Assembly: GCA_034769895.1 (NCBI GenBank)
Contig: CM068372.1
Span: 434,995,458-435,059,457 of the forward strand
Length of the DNA: 64,000 bases
Direction: 5' to 3'
From: Magicicada septendecula
Lineage: Eukaryota; Arthropoda; Insecta; Hemiptera; Cicadidae
Shown: positions 46,767 through 59,650 of the stretch, piece by piece
Layout of the letters: each line of letters opens with the position of its first letter
Position numbering within the stretch: position 1 is the first letter of the stretch
Made by a program: the position numbers and the translations under genes
Notes under the pieces: generated by a model
What the model was told of the DNA's origin: nothing
The model's database searches: none
The model's input: only the letters and a program-made list of their open reading frames with translations

Positions 46767-49700
46767 GAAAAGTCTCTGTGTGTCTGTCTGTGTCTGTAGA
46801 TTTTTTTCTATAGCAAACGATAACAGCCGCAAATTCAAACAGAATCAAATAATTTTTTGCATACAGCCCTGATTTGTAGAGTACTCAAGACCTATTGTTT
46901 TTGGTGACGATCGGTAAGGGAAAGGGGTAGTTTACCTGCAACGGTTTTTTATCAAGGGTAATTTTTTCTATGGTAAACGATAATAGCCGCAAATTCAAAC
47001 AGAATCAAGTAACGTTTAGCATACAGCCCTGAATTGTAGAGTTCTTGAGACCTGTTGGTTTTGGTGAAGATCGGTTGAGGGAATAGGGTAGTTTACCTGC
47101 AACATTTTATCTTTTAACAAGGGTAATTTTTTTATGATGAACGATAACTGCCGTACATTAAAACAGAATCAACTACTCTTTTGCGTACGTTTCTGAACTA
47201 TACAGAATTAAAGGTCTGTTGATTTTGTTGAAGATCGGTTAAGGGAAAGGGGTAGTTTGTCTGCAACATTTTATGTTTTAATAAGGGTATTTTCTATGGC
47301 AAACGATAACAGCCGCAAATTAAACAGAATCAAATGATTATTTGCGTACAGCCGTACATTGTAGCGTTCTCAATACCTGTTGGTGTTGGTGAAGATCGGT
47401 TAAGGGAAAGGGGTAGTTTACCTGCAACATTTTATGTTTTAACAAGGGTAATTTTTTATATGCCGAATGATAACTGCCGTAAATTCAAACAGAATCAAAT
47501 AATTTTTTGCACTCTTTCCTGAGTTGCAGAGAGCTTAAGGTCTATTGATTTTGGTGAAATATCTATAAATGAAGAGGTTGGGTGAACGGGGTGGGGGTAA
47601 TTTTCTATTATTAAAAATTATAGTTGAAGTTGGAGGGCAGAAATTTTTATATGTGTACTACGTTATCGGCAACAAAGAAGTAGTTTTTTTTGTTAAAATT
47701 GCTTCCCGGGCTCTTTAGCCGTAGTTCAATGTTTTCTGCAAAACCAGACTTTTCGGCAGTGCCATCGACTGCCATCATCGGTGAAAATCGAGTGCGAAAG
47801 CGTGAGGTGGTATACGTTAGTGACCACAGTACTGTGGTTAATGCTGAAGCAATAAGTAGAAAGACGTAGTTTGTACAGAAATATTTCATTTCGAATATGA
47901 TTCTAAATATAAATCTTAGAACATGGAAGTCATGTATGGTTCTCCATACCGATATTTGAAAAGTCTCTGTGTGTCTGTCTGTGTCTGTAGATTTTTTTCT
48001 ATGGCAAGCGATAACAGCCGCAAATTCAAACAGAATCAAATAATTTTTTGCATACAGCCCTGATTTGTAGAGTACTCAAGACCTATTGTTTTTGGTGACG
48101 ATCGGTAAGGGAAAGGGGTAGTTTACCTGCAACGGTTTTTTATCAAGTGTCATTTTTTCTATGGTAAACGATAATAGCCACAAATTCAAACAGAATCAAG
48201 TAACGTTTAGCATACAGCCCTGAATTGTAGAGTTCTCGAGACCTGTTGGTTTTGGTGAAGATCGGTTGAGGGAATAGGGTAGTTTACCTGCAACATTTTA
48301 TCTTTTAACAAGGGTAATTTTTTTATGACGAACGATAACTGCCGTACATTAAAACAGAATCAACTACTCTTTTGCGTACGTTTCTGAACTATACAGAATT
48401 AAAGGTCTGTTGATTTTGTTGAAGATCGGTTAAGGGAAAGGGGTAGTTTGTCTGCAACATTTTATGTTTTAATAAGGGTATTTTCTATGGCAAACGATAA
48501 CAGCCGCAAATTAAACAGAATCAAATGATTATTTGCATACAGCCCTACATTGTAGCGTTCTCAATACCTGTTGGTGTTGGTGAAGATCGGTTAAGGGAAA
48601 GGGGTAGTTTACCTGCAACATTTTATGTTTTAACAAGGGTAATTTTTTATATGCCGAATGATAACTGCCGTAAATTCAAACAGAATCAAATAATTTTTTG
48701 CACTCTTTCCTGAGTTGCAGAGAGCTTAAGGTCTATTGATTTTGGTGAAATATCTATAAATGAAGAGGTTGGGTGAACGGGGTGGGGGTAATTTTCTATT
48801 ATTAAAAATTATAGTTGAAGTTGGAGGGCAGAAATTTTTATATGTGTACTACGTTATCGGCAACAAAGAAGTAGTTTTTTTTGTTAAAATTGCTTCCCGG
48901 GCTCTTTAGCCGTAGTTCAATGTTTTCTGCAAAACCAGACTTTTCGGCAGTGCCATCGACTGCCATCATCGGTGAAAATCGAGTGCAAAAGCGTGAGGTG
49001 GTATACGTTAGTGACCACAGTACTGTGGTTAATGCTGAAGCAATAAGTAGAAAGACGTAGTTTCTACGGAAATATTTCATTTCGAATATGATTCTAAATA
49101 TAAATCTTAGAACATGGAAGTCATGTATGGTTCTCCATACCGATATTTGAAAAGTCTCTGTGTGTCTGTCTGTGTCTGTAGATTTTTTCTATGGCAAGCG
49201 ATAACAGCCGCAAATTCAAACAGAATCAAATAATTTTTTCATACAGCCCTGATTTGTAGAGTACTCAAGACCTATTGTTTTTGGTGACGATCGGTAAGGG
49301 AAAGGGGTAGTTTACCTGCAACGGTTTTTTATCAAGGGTCATTTTTTCTATGGTAAACGATAATAGCCACAAATTCAAACAGAATCAAGTAACGTTTAGC
49401 ATACAGCCCTGAATTGTAGAGTTCTCGAGACCTGTTGGTTTTGGTGAAGATCGGTTGAGGGAATAGGGTAGTTTACCTGCAACATTTTATCTTTTAACAA
49501 GGGTAATTTTTTTATGACGAACGATAACTGCCGTACATTAAAACAGAAACAACTACTCTTTTGCGTACGTTTCTGAACTATACAGAATTAAAGGTCTGTT
49601 GATTTTGTTGAAGATCGGTTAAGGGAAAGGGGTAGTTTGTCTGCAACATTTTATGCTTTAATAAGGGTATTTTCTATGGCAAACGATAACAGCCGCAAAT

Positions 49701-50337
49701 TAAACAGAATCAAATGATTATTTGCATACAGCCCTACATTGTAGCGTTCTCAATACCTGTTGGTGTTGGTGAAGATCGGTTAAGGGAAAGGGGTAGTTTA
49801 CCTGCAACATTTTATGTTTTAACAAGGGTAATTTTTTATATGCCGAATGATAACTGCCGTAAATTCAAACAGAATCAAATAATTTTTTGCACTCTTTCCT
49901 GAGTTGCAGAGAGCTTAAGGTCTATTGATTTTGGTGAAATATCTATAAATGAAGAGGTTGAGTGAACGGGGTGGGGGTAATTTTCTATTATTAAAAATTA
50001 TAGTTGAAGTTGGAGGGCAGAAATTTTTATATGTGTACTACGTTATCGGCAACAAAGAAGTAGTTTTTTTTGTTAAAATTGCTTCCCGGGCTCTTTAGCC
50101 GTAGTTCAATGTTTTCTGCAAAACCAGACTTTTCGGCAGTGCCATCGACTGCCATCATCGGTGAAAATCGAGTGCGAAAGCGTGAGGTGGTATACGTTAG
50201 TGACCACAGTACTGTGGTTAATGCTGAAGCAATAAGTAGAAAGACGTAGTTTCTACGGAAATATTTCATTTCGAATATGATTCTAAATATAAATCTTAGA
50301 ACATGGAAGTCATGTATGGTTCTCCATACCGATATTT
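46767..50337 (+). repeat. 1.19 kb higher-order repeat, three full copies
   Basis: Copies start at 46767, 47958 and 49149 (periods 1191, 1191 and, to the next start at 50338, 1189). Each holds a shortened head (GAAAAGTCTCTGTG plus a few CTGT), about five cores, shortened tail, module and hairpin. By eye copies differ at only a few sites, far less than cores differ from each other, so the amplification is recent. Confidence 0.92.
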
Positions 50338-51985
50338 GAAAAGTCTCTGTGTGTCTGTCTGTGTCTGTAGATTTTTTTCTATGGCAAGCGATAACAGCCG
50401 CAAATTCAAACAGAATCAAATAATTTTTTGCATACAGCCCTGATTTGTAGAGTACTCAAGACCTATTGTTTTTGGTGACGATCGGTAAGGGAAAGGGGTA
50501 GTTTACCTGCAACGGTTTTTTATCAAGGGTCATTTTTTCTATGGTAAACAATAATAGCCACAAATTCAAACAGAATCAAGTAACGTTTAGCATACAGCCC
50601 TGAATTGTAGAGTTCTCGAGACCTGTTGGTTTTGGTGAAGATCGGTTGAGGGAATAGGGTAGTTTACCTGCAACATTTTATCTTTTAACAAGGGTAATTT
50701 TTTTATGACGAACGATAACTGCCGTACATTAAAACAGAATCAACTACTCTTTTGCATACGTTTCTGAAGTATACAGAATTAAAGGTGTGTTGATTTTGTT
50801 GAAGATCGGTTAAGGGAAAGGGGTAGTTTGCCTGCTACATTTTATGTTTTAACAAGGGTATTTTCTATGGCAAACGGTAACAGCCGCAAATTCAAACAGA
50901 ATCAAATGATTATTTGCATACAGCCCTACATTGTAGCGTTCTCAATACCTGTTGGTGTTGGTGAAGATCGGTTAAGGGAAAGGGGTAGTTTACCTGCAAC
51001 TTTTTATGTTTTAACAAGGGTAATTTTTTATATGACGAATGATAACTGCCGTAAATTCAAACAGAATCAACTACGTTTTTGCATACCTTTTTGATCTAAA
51101 GAGAGCTCAAGGTCTGTTGATTTCGTTGAAAATCGGATAAGGGAAAGGGGTAGTTAATCGGCAACATTTTATGTTTTAAAAATGGTAATTTTTTTATGAC
51201 GAACGATAACTGCCAAAAATTCAAAGAGAATCAAATAATTTTTTGCACACTTTCCTGAGTTGTAGAGAGCTCAAGGTCTGTTGATTTTGGTGAAGATCGG
51301 TTAAGGGAAAGGGGTAGTTTACCTACAACATTTTATGTTGTAACAAGAGAAATGTTTCCAAGACGAACGATAACTGCCGCACATTCAAACAGAATCAAAT
51401 ATTTTTTTGCATGCATCCCTGAATTGTAGAGGACTGAAGTTCTATTGATTTTGGAGAAGATCGGTTAAGAGAAAGGGGTAGTTTACCTGAAACATTTTAT
51501 GATTTAACAAGAGTAAAGTACTTAATTTTTATAAATAAAGTATCCTGATAAGAAGCTCATAATAATCCACTGTAGAAACGTAGATGAAATATCTATAAAT
51601 GAAGAGGTTTGGTGAACGGGGTGGGGGTAATTTTCTATTATTAAAAATTATAGTTGAAGGTGGAGGGCAGAAATTTTTATATGTGTATTACGTTATCGGC
51701 AAGAAAGAAGTAGTTTTTTGTTAAAATTGCTTCCCGGGCTCTTTAGCCGTAGTTCAATGTTTTCTGCAAAACCAGACTTTTCGGCAGTGCCATCGACTGC
51801 CATCATCGGTGAAAATCGAGTGCGTAAACGTGAGGTGGTATACGTTAGTGACCACAGTACTGTGGTTAATGCTGAAGTAATAAGTAGAAAGACGTGGTTT
51901 CTATAGAAATATTTCATTTCGAATATGATTTTAAATATAAATCTTAGAACATGGTAGTCATGTATGGTTCTCCATACCGATATTT
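50338..51985 (+). repeat. Fourth, longer higher-order copy and array end
   Basis: Begins like the 1.19 kb copies but continues with additional cores and an unshortened tail (51490-51960); hairpin at 51962-51977, then CGATATTT and unrelated sequence. This is the array's right edge. Confidence 0.88.
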
Positions 51986-52608
<623 letters not shown>

Positions 52609-52879
52609 CAATATAAATTAACAAACATAGTGGACTCATTAACTTCAGATATTGGTAATTCAGTACACAGTATAGTTTTAAAAATGTCCGTTTTGTACAG
52701 TATAGTTTTAGAGGCCATAGAAGGGATGATAAAAACAACTAGATGAGGATGACAAACAACTAGAAGAGCGTGACTGAAAACAAGGGGAATTCATAAGAAG
52801 ACGAATGGAGGGTTGTGGAAAAAACTTTAACAACTGAAAATAAAATTCTTGTAGACACGTTTTAAACATAAATGAACTC

Positions 52880-53880
52880 GAGTAAAATGAAACTGGATGA
52901 AAATTATATAACACATGAACAAAAGTTAAAGGAACATGAAAATAAACTCACAGAAATTGACAAGACTCCATGAACACGAACACAAAACTCACAATTACAA
53001 AAACAAATCGACAATTTGGGGTTGGGTGGTACTATACAGTGAAATCAAATCACATATATATACCATAACATACCGGACACTACCACAATAATAAAACAAG
53101 GCAGAATAAAGAAACAGGTCAGGTACAAAGAATGACAGGAAAAGTATTAATTGGAGGACCAGGGGAAAAATAGCAAGAGGGAGGCCAAGAAGAATATGGG
53201 TGGATGATGTAGATGAAGATTTAAGATGACTGGGAGTCAGAAGGTGCAAAGAGTCGCACAGGATAGAGACGAGTGTAGATAATGTCATTCTGGAGGCCAG
53301 AGTTCTTCATGAGCTGTAGCGCTGTGGAGTAAGTAAGTATACCATAACAGAAGAATAGACTCAACATCTAAAGTTCTATGGAGATGAAAATGATAACCTA
53401 ACAGAGTTCCTGAGGCAATGTGAAAGGACAATAGACACTATTGTAAATCAGTTGACTGGCCAGGACAAAATAAACTTCATTACAAAATATTTATAAGTGT
53501 CAGTGGCACCATGGTATACAATTATCTGAGACCAGGTCACAGCATACGAGGACTTCCTCCAAGCTTTTGAGACCTGATACTAGAGTCTGCATGTCCAACT
53601 CAAGGTACGTAATCACTTTGAGTTCGGTAAGTACGTATATGGGCAACAAGTGGAAGAACAATATATAATACAACAGATGGGAAAGTGAAACATCAGCATC
53701 CACAACTTAATGTAGCTGAACTTATGCACAAATTGGCCTATCTTCTCTACCAGAACATCAGAGTTGTGTTGAGAAGAGGTATAATTCGATTGGAAGATCT
53801 GGTATTTGTCTCAGTGGGAAGACCTCATGAACAAGGGTCAAAGTCTAGGTCCCAGTAGGATAATGAAGCAAATACTCCAC
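52880..53880 (+). pseudogene. Gag-like relic interrupted by a LINE insertion
   Basis: The upstream part (52911-52972) encodes a charged coiled-coil-like HEQKLKEHENKLTEI. After the LINE insertion, FYGDENDNLTEFLRQCERTI (from about 53374) resembles the start of a retrotransposon capsid domain, followed by VAPWYTII and TAYEDFLQAF with in-frame stops. Order and composition suggest an LTR-retrotransposon Gag of a type different from those at 5.5 and 30 kb. No protease or RT follows. Assignment rests on motif resemblance only. Confidence 0.45.
53071..53337 (+). mobile_element. 5'-truncated LINE insertion, 267 bp, with 12-bp target duplication
   Basis: TATACCATAACA flanks the insert exactly (53059-53070 and 53338-53349). 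The insert encodes RGRPRRIWVDDVDEDL, a stop, then LGVRRCKES, the C-terminal tail of an insect LINE polyprotein, and ends in a short TAAG-type repeat. Target duplication, 5' truncation and repeat tail together indicate target-primed reverse transcription. Confidence 0.85.
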
Positions 53881-56800
53881 CTAAATACTCACAAGAATAC
53901 TGAACATAAACCAAGGTGGTAGAATAAAAAAAATTAATAAATCAGGAAAACCTTCTGTATCCACAATGAAGGGAAACACTGTGGAACTGTTCGAAAGATG
54001 ATCGCACTCAAAATGTTAAGTACAGTGGAATGGTGTGTAAGGATGTGTATGTGTAGCCATGTTTGTAGTATGCACGTGTGAGGGTACAAAATTATTTTAT
54101 TGAATATATATGAAAAGCATGTTAATTTAAATAATTTTTGTGATATGTCAATTTTTGAGATGGGACATATCAGAATGTTCAAAATAAAAATGTTTGATCT
54201 AATTAACGACGGTAATTATTTTAAAAATTAGTAACTAAATGTATGGTTTATAAGTAAAAAGGGTTTATGGCCATAAATTCGATTGTAAAAATATTCAGGT
54301 TTTTTGAACAAGAATTGTTCTGTTCCGAAGCCTTCTTCGACAAGAAGTTTTATTATCTGTAGAAAATCATGAGTAGGGGTTACCTAAAAACCTATGTGAT
54401 TTGCGAATTCAGTTGAAAATTACTTTTAGCGGATAGATCAGTCTCTCTTTGGAATTGATAACATGTAATTGCCACTTGGTACATGATAATTGACTTCCCA
54501 ATCACCACAGACACAAGTTAGAAAATTGCTAGAGTTGCTGCGGGAAATATAGTAGTGCTATTCTGTGGAAGTGCAAGATATCTTGCATTAGGTATATAGA
54601 CACTTTAAGCTGACTGGAAAAAGGGTGTTAGCATAACACACCATTTTAGTAATCAGTATTAGTTTGCCGTGAAAGTGTGTAACCAGGGACAACCCATCAT
54701 CTGAAGCATCTTAGCCTAGTAAGACTATCGAAAAAAAAAGGGCAAAAAAGCCAAATTTCCAGAAACAGCCACTTATGGGCTGATTTTTTTTTAAACGATA
54801 TGTTTAGTTATTGTTTACTTAAAAGTTTATCCACGTTCCAGACTTGGACCGCCCATTTTCCCCAATTTTCCGTGACTTTTCACTTCCGGCAAACAGCAGA
54901 GTGCAAGTCACTGAAGTTTTCGTCGATTTTTCCGATGATAAAAATCCAAATCACCAAATCAGAAAAATAAAAATACCAGCATGTTCCCCAGAAAATTTCC
55001 TATTGATCTGTTTTAGTCGTGCAGTTTTTTAAAGGCAACATAACCTACAAAAAAAAATTGAAGCTTGCAAAAATGTGCATTTTCAGATTTCCGTTAACAA
55101 TGAGTGAAATGATGATTTTTCTTCATAAAAAAAATTATAGAGTATAGTATTCCAATAGACGAATTTCCATATTAATTTTTATCCCGAAATATTTTGTCAT
55201 TAAGCCACAATAAATTGTTCAATTTGAAAACTGAAATTTTTCAAAATTTGGTACAGTCATCACAGGACAAAGTTTTTTTAAATACTCGTATTTTCATGCT
55301 CTATCAGCTAGTGAAATAAGTTTGTTCTTTCATAGCTTTTGAAACAATAATTTTTAACTTTTTTATTGTGTGCGCATGTGCGCTTTTAAACAGCAAATGG
55401 CCACGCGGCTTAATCGAGTATAGATATGCGCCGCCAAGCGGCAGCACACTACGTACTGCACATTTGCACACTAATTGTAAATATAGTGTTGTGATGAAGC
55501 GTTTTTGTTAATTGTGTAACTGTACAAATAATATAAGAGGTTGGGTTCGTTTAAAACCTTTATGCTGTGTTCTTCAACGTTATGCTGCACTGTGGGGATC
55601 ATCGATTTGTAATAAGCCGCTGTTCGACTATGTTAAGCCCCACTGTTGCGACCGCCAATTTGTAACTGTACCTGTAAACTGTAGTTACAAATACAAGAAA
55701 AGAAAAAAAAATTTTATTTAAAAAAAATTTTATGTTTGTTTGTTGTGTATATAATTTAGAATTAATCCTGGTTTTATGTTTTATTCAAATTTTTAAAATT
55801 CTGTAAGGTACTTTTGGTTTAATTTGCACTTCTGGTAGAGCTTAACAAAATCTGGAGTTAATCAGATTATCTCCTTTCAGCAATCGATTAATGATTTTCA
55901 GTGCTTCTCCAGTATCTCACCTTTCATTAATATTTCTCGTCTTCCAGGAAATCTCGTGGTTAATTAAACACTTAAAGTAAAATGTGAAATAATTTTATAA
56001 TTCACACAGTTATAGTAAATTGATTTATTGACAATTATTAATAATAATCGATTTTAAATCGATTTAGAGCAATTGTTCGACTCCGTCACAGGGATATATC
56101 GATATGTGATTACAGGTTAAAATTTTATATAATTACTAAAAAAGGTTCTTTCAACGATTATTTTATAATATAGTCAGAGAAGGGCAGGACTAGAAAGTAT
56201 AACATTTACAAGAAATAATCTTAAATAATTAATATTTAGCAATTGTGAATAATATATAATGTTTAATATATTTGAATTCTCAAACCAATGCTGCTTCTAT
56301 GAAATCAGTCAAGAAAGGTTGCATTGCATCTTGGGACCATCATGGCGGCTAGCTGAATTGATGAGGTTATACGTAATATTGTCACAGGAAAATCTCACAA
56401 TAATTCACCGTTATAATTGTTTTATGGATCTCCGAAATTGTGTATACTGTCTACTATGTTGTTTGAGGTATTCTGGCTGAGTGTTCAGTGTCCACTGGTG
56501 TTAATTGTTTTCTATTAGAAGTGTTCACTTTATGTCTGATCGTGACGAAGAATTGTTAATCTGTTGTTGAGTGAATTATTAATATTATGTAGTTTCAATG
56601 GTTTAAATCACTTGTATTATGTGGTGTATTGTTCGTTTTCACTATTCTCGTCGATTATTTCATTAGTTTTAACTCGAAAAGTGTTAATTTATGTAACTCC
56701 CGTTTTCCACTGATTTTAGGCTTTAACCTATGCACTCCATTATACGGTTTTAAGAACGCGATTCCACATCGACTGTTCCGTTCGAATGTTAACAAAGAAC

Positions 56801-58399
56801 TAACTTACTTCCTCCACTTTAGTTAATATCTTGCCAAGTTAATATTGGAAAAGTATTGTTAAAATAATTTTCACTTCCCATGTACATAATTCCAAACTAC
56901 ATTATATATGGAATAATTTTAGTTTATTGTTCGCTTTCATGAACTATTAACCATATAATTGGTTTATTTATCTCATTCTGTTTAATTTGATATGTCATCG
57001 TTCATATTTGTTGAGATTTTTGTTAAAATTACCAAATTTCTGTCTTTTTGGAAATCTAGGCCCAAAAAAACTGTTTCCGTCCTTCCGCACTTTTACTGCC
57101 ATTTTAAGTGTTATTAATATAATTATAATAAATTTCAAATGGTCACAAATTTAATTACATATAAATTTAACATTTGAACTGTCTTTTAGTGATAATTTCT
57201 GAATTTACCATTCCTCTTTAAAAATAGTTATTTTATACATTTCAAAAATTTTCAATAATTTAAGATATTTTTCTATATTACTCTTTTAAATCATAGGTTC
57301 ATTTACAGTAGTTGTTAATTGATCTACCTTACCTAAATCTTGTCAGTTTTACATGGTTCATTGGTTAATTAACTGGTTTATATTAATTTTTTGTGAATTC
57401 ATTACTTGGCCTAGAGTTTAGTATTTTACATGTATGGTTTTTAATACTCTGACTCTTAATAGTTAACATGACATAAAATAAAGTTGTATACATAATTATT
57501 GAGATGTGTAGCATCTAATTCATGCTACTGTTACAAAAATAATAATTAACATTAATCAGCTTTCTATAAAGTTGGACATGTTTGCTGAAACTGTTTTGAA
57601 CATACATTTAACTCCTTTGTAATTAATACAGCATCCATACTGAAACATTTTAATTTGGATGTATGCTGTGATATAACTAATACAACTTACTCTAAACATA
57701 TAAACCTTATTCTATTAGAACTCTTTTAAAAATATGGAGTTCATGGCTTTGAACAATATCAGCCATTTAAACTTCTTAATTCTATTAAAACTTAAACTAT
57801 TACCAGTCCTTTCTGATTCTACTACTATTATCTAACATCCCCTTATACAGTAAACATTTCCACCCATACTTTAGTTGTTATTGTCATTCCTACGAATGTC
57901 TTGAGATAACACAGTGACCTTATTTAATGAAATATTGGAAATATTATTCATTTTAATATTTCATTATTTGTTAATTATTAAATATAAAAGTTATTTTATA
58001 GCATATTGTTTAAGCTATAGATACACTACAACTTGAAGTTTATTACATTTCAAAACACTTACACTAGTACACTTTCACTGTTGCTTCTGACTTATATTTG
58101 AGTTTTATTATTCTCAGACCAGACCTTTAGTCATAATGGACTGTGAAGATTTGTTTATTTTTTATCATATAATAACTTTAGTTAGTGCACTTCTTATCAT
58201 ACTACACAACACTTTTGTTTATAAATAATTACATTTTCATAAGGTTTTGGGATGTTGTACTTTCTTTAATGGTATCAATTGGTTTGGGGTTAATGGTAGT
58301 TAATAATAGGTTTTTATGGTGGTTCTTCCATCCTATTTCTTCCTTTCTTCTCGTCTTCCTTCTTGTGTTCATTCTTGGGTAAACCAAGGTACTCAGTGT
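53881..58399. other. AT-rich DNA without recognised genes
   Basis: ORFs at 54844-55032, 55512-55721, 56259-56480 and 56629-56826 are short, have no recognised motif and no supporting splice signals. A perfect palindromic ATCGATTT-T-AAATCGAT lies near 56048. The 55390-55480 segment is locally GC-richer. Confidence 0.4.
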
Positions 58400-58620
58400 T
58401 ATCTTGTCTGATGGTTGGTTCGGAGTATCTTCTTTAATATCTGATACTGAATTTACTCTTCTTTCTTGGTTTCAGGGTATCTTGTTTATTACCTGATATT
58501 AAACTTTACTCTTCTTTTTTCTTGTGTTTGGGGTATTTTGTTTATCACCTGCTCCTAATCTTATTCTTTTTTCTTGATTTTGGGGTATCTTGTGTATCAC
58601 CTGCTCCTATTCTCCTGGGT
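58400..58620 (+). repeat. Imperfect 50-56 bp tandem repeat, about four copies
   Basis: GGGTATCTTGT or variants start near 58425, 58475, 58531 and 58583, each followed by a TT..ATCACCTG-like and CTTCTTTCTTG-like part. Confidence 0.75.
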
Positions 58621-58973
58621 AATCTCCTGATTTTTTAATATGAGTTTTCTTTAATGCTTTCTTTGACTTTTAATTGTATTTTTATTGTTTAATTATTGTT
58701 TTTCTTTTATTGTGGTGTTTTCCTTTGAAGTGTAACTGAATTTCATTTGACATTCTTTGAGTATATGTAATTTAATTATCTTTTATGATCTTAAATGAAT
58801 TAATTATTGGTGGAATATCTGTCATGCTACAATTGTGATATTTATATTTTTTTTAAACTACCTACAGGAGCCTAATTCAGAACTTGCACTTCTTCTTCCA
58901 CATCTATTTATACTTCTACTTATATTTCCACAACTTTAAAATTTTGTGGAGAAAGTTTTTTTTTAATTTTTAA

Positions 58974-59250
58974 TATAATCTGTTTTGGTTATTTTTTGAA
59001 CAAAACTACATAGAATCAAAAGAAATTTGCAATATTTCGAAAATCGGACGGGTAAAACGCAGACAAACGCAGAATTATGATGTTATAATTGTCGGTGAAG
59101 ATATTGACGTGTTGGTCCTTTTAGCACACTATGCAGCAAATGTTCAAGAAAATATCTACTTTTTCAAAACAAAAATTGGAAGGTCCCAATGTAACCCGTC
59201 TTTAGAATTTTTATGCTTTATAAAAGAAATTTTATTTTTAAGTTTTTTTT
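58974..59250 (+). pseudogene. Fragment of an ORF with a nuclease-like GEDIDVLVLL motif
   Basis: The open frame contains VKRRQTQNYDVIIVGEDIDVLVLL, then NIYFFKTKIG. G-x-D-x-D-(V/L)-L-V-L-L with an upstream beta strand resembles the acidic motif of PIN/FEN-like nucleases, and similar segments occur in multi-copy arthropod ORFs of unknown role. AG at 59012 (TACATAG|AATC) could be an acceptor. It is cut off by a T20-like run at 59242 and followed by the dispersed repeat. No start codon or full domain is present, so it is called a fragment. Confidence 0.4.
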
Positions 59251-59264
59251 TTTTTTTTTTTTGA

Positions 59265-59365
59265 AGAGGGGCCACTAGTTATTTAAAACTAGGCCAAAAG
59301 CCTAGAGAAGCCAAAATGCGCTGGGTCCAGTGAGACGGGACTTGCAATTAAACTCTCTGGTATAA
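59265..59365 (+). repeat. Second copy of the dispersed repeat found at 16457-16540
   Basis: Shares AACTAGG...GCCTAGAGAAGC, GCTGGGTCCAGT and GACGGGACTTGCAAT with 16470-16535 in the same orientation. The copy next to the T-run looks like the start of an element; extent to the right unknown. Confidence 0.75.
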
Positions 59366-59512
59366 CCAACAATAATAGCATTTATTGAGTAATTTAACAT
59401 ATCTAAGTTAACAATTTTTTTTTGTTTCTTATAATAGCAATTTTTTTTTAAACCTTCCCCGTACATAACCCACAAAAGTAACACATACATAATTCACATA
59501 AATACACATATT

Positions 59513-59650
59513 GTAACATCTCGCGGGTAAATTTTTGAGGAGTCTTATTACCTTTAGCGATCGTCACTAGAATTATTTCTTTATTTTATAAGCCTCACGT
59601 TGTTAGCGTCATCTTGTAACGTCTCGCGGGTAAAGTCTCTAAGAGTCTAA
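59513..59650 (+). repeat. 103-bp direct duplication
   Basis: TGTAACATCTCGCGGGTAAA at 59513 recurs as TGTAACGTCTCGCGGGTAAA near 59615, each followed by a GAG-TCT phrase. Confidence 0.6.

Larger units (their letters stand above)
30404..51985 (+). mobile_element. Giant composite satellite array (HINE/pearl-like element family)
   Basis: About 21.6 kb of head-to-tail repeats in one orientation. A full unit is: palindromic head with TTCCTTAAGGAA; ~90 bp flank (ATCGTGTTCGAGATTATTGC...); (CTGT)n or (GT)n; 1 to >12 core repeats of ~160-170 bp; a non-core tail; and a terminal hairpin GTATGGTTCTCCATAC followed by CGATATTT. Ten such hairpins occur (35620 to 51962). Many units lack the head, so they start directly with core repeats. 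There is no transposase; all ORFs are repeat read-throughs. Tandem cores plus a microsatellite between fixed ends are known for Helentron-derived HINE/DINE-1 and molluscan pearl elements. The link is architectural inference; no Rep/helicase is present. Confidence 0.85.

Noticed and set aside
30700..51500. Dozens of ~60-130 codon ORFs such as those reading KFKQNQ...EDRLRERGSLPATFYVL
   Set aside because: They are read-throughs of the ~165-bp core repeat or its tail, repeat with each unit, exist on both strands, and have no domain.
30404..51985. CRISPR-like array
   Set aside because: Repeats are long and contiguous without unique spacers of constant size, in a eukaryotic context; it is satellite DNA.
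55512..55721. 69-codon cysteine-rich ORF
   Set aside because: Cysteine spacing does not fit a known finger or toxin scaffold, no signal peptide or splice context; ends in a low-complexity lysine run.
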